From NCBI GenBank assembly GCA_036435485.1, contig CM071596.1, positions 12,118,001 through 12,182,000 on the forward strand: DNA of 64,000 nucleotides, given 5' to 3'. Every line of letters begins with the position of its first letter. Position 1 is the first letter of the stretch. The notes beneath the pieces were generated by a model. The model saw nothing but the letters and a program-made list of their open reading frames with translations, did not search any database and was not told the DNA's origin. The DNA comes from Saposhnikovia divaricata. Its lineage: Eukaryota > Streptophyta > Magnoliopsida > Apiales > Apiaceae. Made by a program: the position numbers and the translations under genes. Below are positions 9,740 to 22,438 of this stretch, in pieces.

Positions 9740-12725
9740 CTAGTTGATAAAGCCGCGTTTCGCGGCGGCGTTACAATTTTTATTTTTAAAAAAATTCAAT
9801 ATATTTATGTTATATTATAATATTAATATTAAATTTCAATAATTAAATAATCTTCTCTAATGAATCATTTTCTTGTTAAATACGATTCTTTCGATTGAGC
9901 CGCTCTCTCGTTAAAATCGAAATCCCAACTTTTTAACATATATTATAAAGACTTATATAATATTTTTTATCCATAAAATCGAACCGTAAAATTAAAAAAA
10001 ATATGACTACAGTATCAAATTCTAATAGCTAATACAATCTTTTCTAGCGAGTCGTATTCTCGTTAAATACGTTTCGAGCCGCTCTTATTTGAAATCGAAA
10101 TTCTAACTTCACTATATAAAGAGAGTAAATTCCAATTTTTATATTCTTTAAACTTTCTAATATTTAATGGAGTTTTTAAAGATGAAAATACATCTTTTAT
10201 TTTCTATATATTATAGATATTCTTGTATTTATTTACAGTTTCCGCATGAAAATGTCTTTGTGTTATGTTAACATATCAAAAAAAAATTAAAATACGAAGA
10301 TTTTTCGTTACGGGAATAATATTACATTTATGGATATATTTTTGTGATGCAAGTATAATTAACTTGTACAAAAAAGTTAAAATAAAATATTTCTGGGAAA
10401 AAAGATGTATAGTTTTAAAAAATCGTATAAGATGTCTCCACCGTCCTCGTATTATACTTCCAATAAAACATTTTATTTTATGTATTAATATATATTTAAA
10501 CATCTTTTATACGGTCTTATCTAATGAACCGCTTTCTTGTTAAACACAGTTATTACTATTGATTCGCTCTCTCATTAAGACCAAAAACCTAACTTTTACA
10601 TATATTACTTGTATGATAATGTTTATCCATAAAAATCAAATCCTAAAAATAAAATAAAATTTATAACATCATATGATATTTTAATAGCTAGTACGATCTT
10701 TTATATTAAGCCGTCTTCCCGTTAAACACGTTTCGAGCCGCTCTCGTTTGAGATTGAAATTCTAACTTCATTACATATTATTGATGATACTTATTTTACA
10801 CAACAATTTTTTTCCTTAAAATCAAAACCTAAAAAATAGAGTGAATTCCAAAATATACTTTCTCTAGATTTTCTAAAATTTTTGGAGTTTTAGAAAATGA
10901 AAACACATCTTATTTTCACTTTATATTATAGATACTCCTGTATTTATTTAGGATTCTTGCATGAGATTGTTCTTTTACTCATTGTTTTTTTTTATTATGT
11001 TAACACATCAATTCTTTTCTTTTTAAATACGGTGACTTTTTTCATGACAATAGTATTGGATTTATGAATAAATTTTCCTAATATTAGTATAATTAACATA
11101 TATAAAAAATATATAATTTAAGAAAATCGTACTTTCTATAAAATATTTAATTATATGTCTGCTCTATATATTCAAACACCTATTCTAGTTCTAGTAGAAC
11201 TTTTATTTATATATTTTTTCTATAAATTCGAACTCTTATTCTCTATAAATTCGAATTCCTATTCTACTTCCAATAGAACTTTTAATCGTATGCCTTATAA
11301 ATACTTATTATACTTCCAATAGAACTTTTAATCATATGTCTTTCCTATAAATTCGAACTCTTCTCCTTTATAAATTCGAACACCTATTCTACTTCTAATA
11401 TGCTAATTGATATTTTTATATTTATTAGTGTTTAAAATTCTAGCAAATTAGAAAAATCGATTGAGACGATATTAGAGCGCCACATAAGCGCCCGCGTATC
11501 CTCCTTTATTTATATACTAGTTGATAAAGCCGCGCTTTGCGGCGGCGTTACAATATTTTAAAAAAATTCAATACATTTATGTTATATTATAATATTAATA
11601 TTAAATTTTAATAATTAAATAATCTTCTCTAATGAATCAATTTCTTGTTAAATACGATTCTTTCGATTGAGCCGCTCTTTCGTTAAAATCGAAATCCCAA
11701 CTTTTTAACAACTTATATAATATTTTTTATCTATAAAATCGAACTGTAAAAATAAAAAAAAATTTATGACTTCAGTATCAAATTCTAATAGCTAATACAA
11801 TCTTTTCTAGCGAGCCGTCTTCCCGTTAAATACGTTTCGAACCGCTCTTATTTGAAACCGAAATTCTAACTTCATTATATAAATAGAGTAAATTCAAATT
11901 TTTATATTCTTTAAACTTTCTAATATTTATGGAGTTTTAAAGGATGAAAATACATCTTATATTTTATGTATATTATAGATATTCTTGTATTTATTTACAA
12001 TTTCCGCATGGGAATGTCTTTCTGTTATGTTAACATATCAAAAAAAATTAAAATACGAAGACTTTTCGTTACGGGAATAATATTACATTTATGGATATAT
12101 TTTTGTAATGCACATCTTATTTTCTTTTTATATTATAGATACTCCTGTATTTATTTAGGATTCCTACATGAGATTGTTATTTTATTATGTTAACACATCA
12201 ATTCTTTTCTTTTTAAATACGGTGACTTTTTTCATGACAATAGTATTGGATTTATGAATAAATTTTCCTAATATAAGTATAATTAAATTATATAAAAAAT
12301 ATTTAATTTAAGAAGATCGTACTTTCTATAAAATATTTAATTATATGTCTGCTCTATATATTCAAACACCTATTCTAGTTCTAGTAGAACTTTTATTTAT
12401 ATATTTTTTCTACAAATTCGAACTCTTATTCTTTATAAATTCGAACTCCTATTCTGCTTCCAATAGAACTTTTAATTGTATGTCTTATAAATACTTATTA
12501 TACTTCCAATAGAACTTCTAATCATATGTCTTTTCTATAAATTTGAACTCTTCTCCTTTATAAATTCGAACACCTATTCTACTTCTAATATGCTAATTGA
12601 TATTTATATATTTATTAGTGTTTAAAATTCTAAAAAATTAGAAAAATCGATTGACACGATATTAGAGCGCCACCTAAACTCCCGCTATCCTCCTTTATAT
12701 ATATATATTGATATTGATATATTGA
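9740..12725 (-). mobile_element. non-autonomous Helitron 2, interrupted by Helitron 3
   Basis: The 3' end (CTAG plus hairpin GCCGCCGCGAAACGCGGC on the minus strand) is at 9740, preceded by A. The body runs to 11516, where the 5'-terminal GGAGGATACGCGGGCGC block stops a few bases short of the expected terminal TC. Helitron 3 begins there. After Helitron 3, extra copies of ATTGAT (to about 12726) could supply the missing end of Helitron 2. The outer end is therefore inferred. There is no Rep/helicase ORF. Confidence 0.65.
11517..12711 (-). mobile_element. non-autonomous Helitron 3, nested in the 5' end of Helitron 2
   Basis: CTAG and a GC-rich hairpin (GCCGCCGCAAAGCGCGGC) mark the 3' end at 11517 on the minus strand. 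The 5' end with GGAGGATAGCGGGAG and a TC start lies at 12711 or, because the end is repetitive, 12717 or 12725. Most of the body is a close copy of Helitron 2 lacking about 0.5 kb of its middle (Helitron 2 sequence near 10380-10915 has no counterpart). It is flanked by A and T. Confidence 0.7.
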
Positions 12726-12726
12726 T

Positions 12727-13700
12727 TTTAGGCTTTCTTTGTTTTATGTGATAAAAACATTTAAAATTTTAGGTTAGGTTCCACTTAAAATATTTGATAT
12801 TAGAATTTTAAATTTTGAATAATATTTTTTGAATGATTAAAAATCTGAACGAATGATAAATTTGAATAATAATAGTTAATGTCATTTGTAAAATAGAATG
12901 TAAAACTTTCTGAATGATAAAACTTAAATTTATTCAAAATTCATTGTTATGGTTGTTTTTTTATATAATCAAAAAAGAGGAAAAGACATTTCTTTATCCT
13001 ATTTGCATGTAAATTTAGTTGAATTATTTACATATTCCAAAAAATCAAGTTTACAACTCAAAAGCCTTATTCATTTTCAATTTTTATAACTACATCTAAA
13101 TGATTCGAATTTACTTTGTTGTCCAAATTTTAAATTTATTTCTAAAACTTCTGAATAAAAAATATTTACAAAAACTTTTGTAAGATTGATATATTTACAC
13201 GTGAATTATATATCATTTTAATATTAATAGTATTATTGTTGACAAAAACGATTGTATAATAAGATGAGATAATATAATAAAATAAGGTATGAATATGAAT
13301 TGATTTTAAGGAAATAATGGGCAGAGTCATCACCAGTCATCACGTAACAAGACATGCTAAATATTTTGAGGTGACTGATTCTGAGACTTTTGGTGTCGTC
13401 CTTCAACACAAGTTTGACAAACGATCTTTATCCTGATTCATTCACCTGTTAACAAATCTTAATTCCAAAATTTCACATTAGTGATTAAGTTGTCCAGATA
13501 ATCTTCTGATACAAAGTTTCAAGAATAAGTTGTCAATTCAATATTCAGCTAAATAATTAACATGTATAAATATCCTTTTTTAACTCGGTATAACATGTCT
13601 AAATATATGCATTTAGAGTCAAATCACTAATGCTAATTTAGAAAAAGTGAAAAACTATAGCATATTGGCATCAAAAAGATAATTTTAACATACTTTAATA
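12727..13700. other. intergenic, no gene seen
   Basis: Very AT-rich DNA with no open frame or repeat that I can assign. Confidence 0.4.
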
Positions 13701-14017
13701 CTAACCGATAATCCGTGCCAAGCACGGGCACGGCTCTGAGTACAAACCAAAATCAAAATATTTATAAATTACAAAGAAAAATATGATTAACAAATATTAT
13801 TTAAATATATATTTATAAAGAATTGAAGGATAAAAGTATGTAATTAATAAAATATTATTTGATTATTTGATTATGTAGTTATGAAGAAATTAGAGTAAAT
13901 TAATTTGGTATATAATTATGTAATTGTAAGAAATTAAAGCGAATAACCAAATTTAATACTTTATTATTTTGGTATTATTGCGCGGCATTTAAACATAATT
14001 TTCCATATTAATATAGA
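13701..14017 (-). mobile_element. degenerate Helitron-like element
   Basis: At the left the minus strand reads CCGTGCTTGGCACGG (a 6-bp stem hairpin), then 12 bases ending TTAG. This is the same hairpin-to-end spacing as the three Helitrons above, with one change from CTAG. At the right a TCTATATTAATATGG start precedes GCCGCGC. The pairing of these two ends is inference. Confidence 0.35.
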
Positions 14018-14740
14018 GCATAGATTTTACTTTATTAGTAACTTTTGTTGCTAACAGTAAAATTTGTATCTCCCTTTTAAATATTAATCTAATTCTTATA
14101 TGTACATGACAAATTTTACCACCACCTACATGAATTTGATATAAGACCCTTTTCCACCATCTTAAAGAAAAGATTACTTTTAAGTAAAGAAATCTTCTAA
14201 TAAAATTTGTTTTTTTGTATGTGTAAACTAAATAAGTAGAAGTTGTTTTTTACCTGGCATGATACCAATGATGGAGTCATGTAACTGTTAGTTAGTGGTG
14301 AATCAACCTCATTAGTCACCACTCACCAATGATAAAATCACAACATCGACTCGCAACAAATTACTATGAAAACATCTCAATTATAGTCACCCCTAAGCCA
14401 AATATAGCACATACATACGTTTGGAACATGCATGATCGTAATTATTTTGTATTTTTACACACAAGCAAATGCAAAAAATAACAATGAAATTAAGTGCAAA
14501 TCACGATTACGTCTCAGTCAAATGTAAGTCGATATCTTTACGCTAATCATGCCATTCATCATTAAGCCCAAATGTCCCTACAATTGCATCATATAAGCAC
14601 TAACTCAACTTATTCGATCGTGCGTGGTGAACATGTTCGAGGAAGACTAAAAAGCAATAAAATTGACAAAAGTATGTTTCCTTTATTGCTAGCTACGTAC
14701 ATACGCGGCCAACTCCCCATACTAAGCAACGTATATATAT

Positions 14741-14956
14741 GGGTCTGTTTGGCATTGACTTAAAATAAGTCCTTATGAACTTATTTTCGGATAAAAATTT
14801 TATATTTTAATAAAAAAAATTATATTAATATTTAAGATATGTTTGAAATTCTATAAATTACATAAAACGTTAACATTTTCAGAAAAAAATTAAGAATCTC
14901 TAATTTTATCTTAAAATAAGTTGATTTATTCTAAAAAATAAGTTCCCCAACAGCCC
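14741..14956. mobile_element. hAT-like MITE
   Basis: About 216 bp with imperfect inverted ends: GGGTCTGTTTGGCATTGAC on the left and GGGCTGTTGGGGAAC read from the right. TTAAAATAAGT/ACTTATTTT is repeated inside. The flanks are TA-rich and only loosely similar, so the target duplication is not certain. Confidence 0.5.
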
Positions 14957-15239
14957 TTATATAGCTCTCACTTTTCTCTCGGATTACAAGAACACACGCA
15001 CACACACAAGTTTGTCAAGTAAATAAACAAGTTAGTGAAGTTCATTATGTTTTGGTATATGCAAGTACTCCACAAACACATCGATACATGACAAATAATA
15101 CATGTGTTGGTTTAGTTAGATATTGGATCGAAAACTTAAAAAACAAAGATTTTATAACATTCAAATCCATAATTCATAATCGAATATGTTAAATAATTAC
15201 CAGTTATTCTAAAACTTCAAAGTGTTAGGAATTGGATTT

Positions 15240-15830
15240 ATCATGATCACATATTTATTGTAACATCTCCCAACTCGAAGGTTCATTATTTTGATCGAAG
15301 AGTGGATTACTAGGTTGTTCGTGCCTTTTTCGGCTTTAGGTGGGGATCTCGTCCCTTTTTTGGCCCACCATAGCATACATAAATTGGGGTAGGAGGGACT
15401 CGAACGTGAGACCTCCCACATCTTCGTGCCTTTTTCGGCCCTAGCGTCTGGTCGGTCCGATTTTTAATACTGGGAATCTCGTCCCTTTTTGGGCCCACCA
15501 TAGCCCACAGAAATTGGGGATATGAGGGACTCGAATCTGAGACCTCCCACATCCAGAGCTCTGATACCATGTTAAGTTTCCAACTCATCTAAAACCTTAA
15601 GGTGTTATATATATTCTAACACTCTTCTCACTCGAAAGCCCATTTTTAGGGCATTATTTTTTCATGTCCATAATAATTATTAGAATATTGAGGGATCGCA
15701 GAGAGTCGAACTTGAAATCTAAACGTTCCTTAACTCTAATGTCATGTTAAGCAACTAACTCATCTAAAACCTTAATGTGTTAGAGAATGGCCCTACCAGG
15801 ATCTTATATTGTATTCTAATAATTTGTTAT
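15240..15830 (-). repeat. tandem tRNA-related repeat (SINE- or TRIM-like)
   Basis: On the minus strand a unit recurs in about three diverged copies. Each contains CACCTTAAGGTTTTAGATGA, CTTAACATGGTATCAGAGC and GGTCTCAGATTCGAGTCCC. The last resembles an RNA polymerase III B box, and TGGTATCAGAGC equals the primer-binding site of plant LTR elements. Two copies also share GGGCC..AAAAAGGGACGAGAT and GCCGAAAAAGGCACGAA. No coding sequence is present. I cannot decide between a tRNA-derived SINE and a terminal-repeat retrotransposon in miniature. There is no 5S-like segment, so it is not a Cassandra element. Confidence 0.5.
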
Positions 15831-16137
15831 AAATCAATGCAAAAGAATTAATAATTTGATATACATTAGTTGTTGATTTATTGATATAAAGATCACAAGC
15901 ACTCTTATACTAATTGATGTTAATTGATGTGAGATGTTACAAATTTAAAAAAAAAAACTGATATACGAAACTCATTTGAACTTGATCAACCGTATCTGGT
16001 TGAATTTTCAATATCTAGGATTCGATTTAGACAAAAGTTTTGATACCGAATTCCTTCAAAAATTCCATCAATATATATGTGATACTTAATTTTAGACTCG
16101 AACTAAAATCCGTCGAGATTGGTCTTTTAATTATATA

Positions 16138-16312
16138 CAGTAAAACTTCGTTAAATTAATACTCGATACCACTATAAATTAATATTTTCTTTACAGATTT
16201 TTGGTCCCAATATAATTACGATAGTGTAAATTTAATCTCGATTAATTAATAACCTCTATAAATTAATAGAATTTTTTGGTTCCAAAAATATTAATTTATA
16301 GAAGTTTTACTG
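16138..16312. mobile_element. Emigrant-type (pogo/mariner-like) MITE
   Basis: A 175-bp element with inverted ends CAGTAAAACTTC and GAAGTTTTACTG, followed by TAAATTAATA-type sequence, flanked by TA on each side. These ends match the Emigrant family described in Arabidopsis. Confidence 0.75.
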
Positions 16313-16720
16313 TATCTTATGATAATGAAATTAATTTACAGTCGTTGGTAACACTCTACAAATCTAACCCTCTAGCTAGCTCATTAGTTGTTTTATTTAA
16401 TCACATAAGAGAACTGGTTCATAATTAACTTGAGTACGAATAAAATAAAAATTTGAGGAAAAACGCCATAGCACACCTGAAATGAGAGTACCGTCAAACA
16501 AACATGGCCAGGGAGCAAGGAGTATCAAGTCTAGAGGATTCTTGTTGCGGAAATAATGGCAAAAGTGGGTTTGTAAATAGATAACGGTATCTAAAATATT
16601 TCATTGTACATGCTTTTAAAAAATCCAAGTGTAAAGAAAAGAAGCGCATTATACTAGCTAGTAATACTGTTGTGCACACTTGGTTTTGCTTTATCATTAA
16701 TTAGCTATCTTTTTTGTGTC

Positions 16721-16729
16721 TATATAAAG
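16721..16729 (+). promoter_or_regulatory. TATA box of the WAT1-related gene
   Basis: TATATAAAG lies 105 bp before the start codon of the gene at 16834, in a pyrimidine-rich context. The spacing fits a plant core promoter with a leader of roughly 75-80 bases. Confidence 0.5.
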
Positions 16730-16833
16730 GCCATGCACTACATGTAATCCATGCAATACATTCCTTCTAAATTACAAGTTAAGTGAGAGCGAGCTAGATC
16801 AGAGACATAAAATCAAGCTTTAGCTAGCCAGAT

Positions 16834-19211
16834 ATGGCAGAACAATCGAATTGCGCGGCGTTGAGCCTAGTGCTTATTAAGATTAGACCATATCTGTGTA
16901 TGGTGTCTCTCCAGTTTGGTTATGCAGGAATGTATATCATCACTATGCTTTCTTTTAAAAGTGGGATGAGCCATTGGGTTCTTGTTGTTTATAGACACTT
17001 GGTTGCTGCCATCGCTATTGCTCCTTTTGCCCTTGTTTTGGAAAGGTCTACCCTTTATTCCACTCGATCACTCACACGTTTACTGGTTTACACTTACATA
17101 AATGTGTGGTGCTATTTTCTTAGACTTACATATTTACTTGAACCAAAATGCAGGAAAGTAAGGCCAAAGTTGACACTCTCGGTGTTCGTCAAAGTGATGC
17201 TGCTTGGCTTATTGGAGTAAAGCTCTAAACCCCTATTGAATTTTATTTATACTTTTGTGCCTTTATCTATGCATATATAATGCCAAGCATGCATGGCAAT
17301 TTTGTTGTCTTGTGATAATACCAAGCATGCACGTTTAAATATTTTGCAACATGGTTATATAATACATGTATCCAGCAATAGTATAGGCAAAGCTAGAAAC
17401 TATGCGTCCAATTATTGATCCACTACAGAAATTTGAGTTTGTGCTATGGTTACGTAATGGTAAAAGCTACATTTTGCACATACAGTTTTCTCGATCTATG
17501 GGTTGTTGTCAAGCAACGTGATTAAGACAGCGTTTAAACGTAATGGACTCAGAGTACTAAAAAACAGAGGAATCACCGAATCAGATTGAATTTATTTGAA
17601 CTTCACCTAGCTTCGGTTCATAATTTAGTTACCATCCTGTAAAACATGCATTTAGTTGAAAAAGTTTCTAATACTAAAATTTATAATATGTCAGGCCAGT
17701 GATAGATCAAAATCTGTACTACGTGGGAATGACGTACACATCTGCAACATTTACGGCTGCCTTGGTCAATGCCCTCCCTGGTATTACCTTTATCATGGCT
17801 ATTGCTTTCAGGTATTTAATGTTTCGCCTTCTTGTAAATACCTAGTTCATATTAAAGTCGTGGCTGAATCGGAAACATTCACGATTTTTTCTATATTAAA
17901 TCTAGTTCCGTCCTTAAACCAGTACCGATTAAGACTGAATAATTAGCGAAAGTTTTGTTATTTATTATTTCTGTCATTGTTAATGTGCATGCAATTTGCT
18001 AATTTGATGTGTGTGTTTGGAATCTTGATAACACTATCAGGATGGAGAGAGTAAATCTGAAGCAGAAACATGGACTAGCAAAGGTGATTGGAACATTGAT
18101 AACACTCTCCGGAGCTATGGTGATGACTTTGTATAAAGGACCAATTGTCAATATATTCGGATCCCACGAAATGAACGTCCATAGTTCTAGCACTGCTTCT
18201 GGTGGTGCTCAGCATTGGGTTGCCGGGACAGTAATGCTTCTTTTAAGTGTCATCGGTTGGTCAGCTTTCTTCATTGTTCAAGTGAGTGTCTCCTTAAAAT
18301 TTTCTTGATTACATTACCTTAGTGCTGGCTTTAATTCGATGAGAATTAAGTACGATTAACTGTTACTTGCCAGTATATTACATAGTAAGTTTTGAACATA
18401 AAATTTTGATGCACTGATTTAAAAAAAAATACTAACTCTGTTTACAAATGTATTTTTGGATCAGTCAATCACCTTGAAGGAGTATCCAGCAGAACTTTCA
18501 TTGACAGCATTGATATGTGTGATGGGAACAGTGGAAGGTGGGATTGTGGCACTTATAATGGAGCGCAACAATATGAGTGCTTGGATTGTTGGTTTCGATT
18601 CCAGATTGTTTGCTGCTGTTTATTCTGTTAGTAAACTTCTCTATTCTGTTTTGTTACCTATGTTTAGTTGAATACTACCAACTTAATTATGCATTTTTAC
18701 ATGTAAAATTAACTTGCAAATACACAGGGTGTAGTCTGCTCAGGGATTGCGTATTATGTGCAAGGTTTTGTAAACAAGATCCGGGGTCCTGTTTTTGTCA
18801 CAGCTTTTAGCCCTCTTTCCATGATCATCACTGCTATCCTTGGAGCCATAGTATTAGGAGAGCTAATTCACCTCGGAACGTAAGTATTTTTAGCAATCTT
18901 AACCGTACTCAATAATATATTTCAATGTGTATTAAAATTGTTTGGTTGTGGCTTAAATTTAGCTAATGCAACAACTAAAATTTGTGTGATCCAGTTTGAT
19001 TGGAGCTACAATTGTTGTCACTGGTCTTTACTCGGTAGTTTGGGGAAAAAGCAAAGACGAGAACTTGATAACTGGAGAAGGCAAAGCTCAGGAGTTGCCA
19101 GAGGTGTGGGAGGATGTCAGTAGACCAGGGAATTTCGTTGATGATGTTATTAAAGGGCATTCTGGAAAACAAAACTTCGCAATGAAAAATCTTCATCCGG
19201 AAGAACCTTGA
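16834..19211 (+). CDS. WAT1-related protein (nodulin MtN21/EamA-type transporter)
   Basis: Seven exons (16834-17045, 17154-17216, 17695-17811, 18041-18281, 18465-18626, 18728-18879, 18995-19211) join with GT-AG introns to an open frame of 387 aa, a normal length for the family. The protein is a plant drug/metabolite exporter with two EamA repeats and about ten membrane helices. Family hallmarks are PYLCMVSLQFGYAG near the N terminus, GMSHWVLVVYRH, FALVLERKVRPK across exons 1-2, DQNLYYVGM in exon 3, MERVNLK and MTLYKGP in exon 4, and PLSMIITAILGA and GLYSVVWGKSK at the end. The C-terminal tail is hydrophilic. Relatives act at the tonoplast or plasma membrane in auxin, amino-acid or metabolite movement; the substrate cannot be told from sequence. 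All splice junctions keep the frame, so the gene looks functional. Confidence 0.9.
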
Positions 19212-19309
19212 GCTGTGAAGAATATATATCTGTCTTGCAATTTGGAATTAAACTTGTGATGTGCTTTTCAGTTTATTGATGTACCACAACTTTGAATATT
19301 TGCTTCAGT

Positions 19310-19315
19310 AATAAA
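19310..19315 (+). terminator. polyadenylation signal of the WAT1-related gene
   Basis: AATAAA lies about 100 bp after the stop codon at 19211. It is the only canonical signal close downstream. Confidence 0.45.
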
Positions 19316-19331
19316 GCACTTTATTTTCTGC

Positions 19332-19778
19332 ATCCGTACGGGTTTCTTTGATAATTATTTATTCTGAGTTTATTAAATTCAGAGATTTGATTATCACTGC
19401 AAGTATAAAATCAATGCTCTTAAAACCAATATCTATACATTTTTTTTTTTTTTTTTGCATAAATGAACGATTTCATTTAAAAGATAAAATTTACATAATC
19501 CGAGAAGGAAAGGAAAATGAGACATTCTTTCTTCTATAAAAGCATCTATCCGAAAGGTATGCTTAACCAATCAATGGGTCGTAACCTGAATATCCATAGA
19601 CCATTTGAGTTTATAGGATTGCTACCACTGACGAATGAAATAAAGCAACAACATTATAAGGACAAACAGAAGAAGATAGAGGAAGCAAAAAGTAATATGA
19701 CAAAAAACGCAGACGCTGTGAATCCTCTCTAGTCTGATTTTACAGATCATTCTCCACACGCATCAACACATATAAGGC
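19332..19778. other. gene-free stretch with a T run
   Basis: A T tract at 19441-19457 is followed by GCATAAATGAACGATTTCAT. This looks like the reversed A-tailed end of a retroposed sequence, but I cannot name the source. Confidence 0.3.
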
Positions 19779-20141
19779 TTATGTCCACTCAGAATTGCAC
19801 CTGAATAAGAAACCAAAAAGATCATTCGTCGATGTAATTAGGCAATTTTGGAGATAAGATTCTCTGTATTTGAAACTAAGAGATTCAGAAAAAAAATCTA
19901 GACCCCTCTTTGTACAAGCACACAAGAAATCATTCAAAGTAACGATTGTGTAATGTGACACGGAAGGAAGAACATGGAAGAATTGCAGGACATGAAGATA
20001 TGCATAGCCTACATTCTTTTGATGCATACTAAGTGGATAATCTACTAGGAAAAAGGACTGGTTGTTAGCAACTTCGACAATCTGTGCATGTAACCCGACA
20101 AGCCTAGTGCATTTCGCAGATTCAGTTTCCATTTTTCGCAT
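19779..20141 (-). other. unrecognised 120-codon open frame
   Basis: An open frame of 120 aa starting MRKMETESAKCTRLVG with no domain that I recognise. It lies directly beyond the T-tract sequence and could be part of a degraded retroposed segment. Chance openness is possible. I assign no function. Confidence 0.15.
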
Positions 20142-21503
20142 GGAAAGGAAATGACAAGACAGCGAGGTAATACACTAATCTGTGTCATGAAAGATTGTTG
20201 TTAGCACCAACTGTCTTTTGATCTTCCGGTCCCTATACTATCTGATTGTCGAACATGTTTGACCTTGTTCGATCAGGTCTAATGAGAAAACAATGTTCTT
20301 GCGCATTACCCACAACCACAAGGCCACCACAAAGTCTGGCCTTTCAGTAATTAAAAGCAACAAAATGTTCAATTGCAAAGGCCGTACAAAATTGGGTACT
20401 AAAGATATGTGACAAAAAATATTTTTATTGATTAATATTGATATAAATGTACTAAAAAATGTTTTTATTAGTTGATATAAGAATGAATGCACTAAATGTT
20501 AACCAATAATTTGTACCTTTAACATTTTTCTAACAAATCTTTTGTAGTTATGTTTTCAATTTAAGGTTTTTATGTGAAATTACAAAAAGAATAAAAAAAT
20601 AAGTATATGTCAAATAATCTATAAAGCTTTATTTTTAAATTTCAAATACACTGCTGGATAACTTGGAAAAAAATTATTTTCCTTTTTATCTCAATATATT
20701 AGTTCTAACTACTATGTAAATTAAATAATCACACCCGAAATTTTTTTTTTTTTTGAATTAAAAAAACGGAAACTTATATACTAAAATGTATTAAAACAAT
20801 ATTTTGATAATATAGAACTTAGAATTTTTTTAATTAATATAAATTTTGATCAGAATTTGATTAATTTAACTAACAAAAATAAATATTACTCCTACTTTAT
20901 AATTGGCGTAAGGAGGTTTAAGTGTCGTTCATAAGGGGTTAAAAAAATAACTTCATTAAAAATGGGCTACTTGGGCTAGAGTATTGGTTTAAAAACTAAA
21001 ACTATGCTCCTCTAAAAAAAGCTAAAACTATGCTACAAAATAACTAATGGTATTTTTAATTTGACAAACCAATTCTTTTTTAAAGAAAATATATGTAAAA
21101 CAAGATATTAAAAAAGTAATAAAAAAACATGTTATAATTGGAAATGACAAAAAAATTAAACAAAATATAATTTACAAACCAAACGCTAATTCAAAACAAA
21201 AAATCTAAATTTAGAAAATTAAAATCAACAATAAAATTTAATATAATACACTTAAAATAAATATAAACCAACACAAAAATATAAAAGATAGTATAAACTT
21301 TCTTTAAAAAAAATATAAATATATGTGTGTTTACATGTTTGTTAAATTACAATAAGTTCCCATATAAAGTATATTATATATATTCTAATAAATGGAAGAA
21401 CACACGACAAAGAAATATAAACATTAAAATATGTTAGCCTTAAAAGTATAATTTTCAAAAAGATCGTTTACTAAATCTAAAAACCCTAAATCATTCTTCG
21501 TCG
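20142..21503. other. AT-rich upstream region; contains one copy of a duplicated segment
   Basis: No gene is seen. The part from about 21040 to 21470 is repeated, diverged, at about 29020-30125 (there interrupted by an element at 29190-29868). A third, shorter match to its end lies at about 31300-31400. Shared landmarks are AACAAAATATAAT, ATCAACAATAAA, CTTTCTTTAAAAAA and AAAATATGTTAG. Confidence 0.5.
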
Positions 21504-21757
21504 ATGATGGAAATCGAAACAGCAGCTCCGATTATTATTAATGACAGAGAGAGGTCAAGGGTGGTCTTGGAATCATCACCTCGGAAAAAGCCAAAGACGG
21601 ACAATTGCGGCAAGAGCACAGAGAAGGAGACGACTAACGTTAATAATGTTGACGAGGAGAAAATTTCGGACGAGGATGATGGTGATTGGGTAGATGAGGA
21701 GACAGTTTGATTAATAATAGAGAAACTGAACAACAAGTATGTCGACTTCGGATTCAT

Positions 21758-22000
21758 TGTTGGAATTACTTAAATTATATCCAGTTGTACTTACACGTGG
21801 ACTTCCACCTGGATCTTAGCTGGCTAGTTAGTTAGAGAATTAGTTTGTTATTTTTCCCGCTCATTCTGTACATAGTTCAAGCTATATAAGCATTTTCATT
21901 TCCAAGTTGTAACTAACACTTTTTACCAATCAATGAATGTTCATAGTTTTTCATCTCTTGCTCTCTTTCTACTTAAAGCTCATCTATAACCAATTTAACA
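21758..22000 (+). repeat. 5' LTR of copia 1
   Basis: 243 bp, TG...CA ends, with a TATATAAG promoter-like motif about 110 bp from the 3' end. It is followed at once by the primer-binding site. Confidence 0.9.
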
Positions 22001-22438
22001 TGGTATCAGAGCATTACGATTCACAGCGGAGCTTCATGATCATCATCTTCTTCGTGATGTCTCTCATCATTTCATCGTTATCGTCGAATTGAAGCTTCTC
22101 TGATCTGAGTTTGTTTTTCCGCAATCTCTTTTACTTTTATGCTTGATTATCTTGTTTGTATAACAATTCGTACAATCATTTTCATACATTTCTTCATGTT
22201 TTAACAGAATTTCTGTTTGTTTTTCACAACATTATGTGATTCTACGTAATTTCTGTTTATTTTTTACAATATCTTGTGATTTTGCGTTAAGACTGTACCG
22301 ATGAGTTGTTTGTGATTGTTTTCTATAAAAATAAGTGTTGTATACATTGATTTGTTGAGTTTTTCTTCAGAAAATTGTTATACACTCTATCTGTTTGATC
22401 TTTTGTCTCAAAGAACTTTCATCTATATTTTCTTCATC

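Noticed and set aside
15240..15830. Cassandra-type element or 5S rRNA gene
   Set aside because: No 5S internal promoter or conserved 5S sequence is present.
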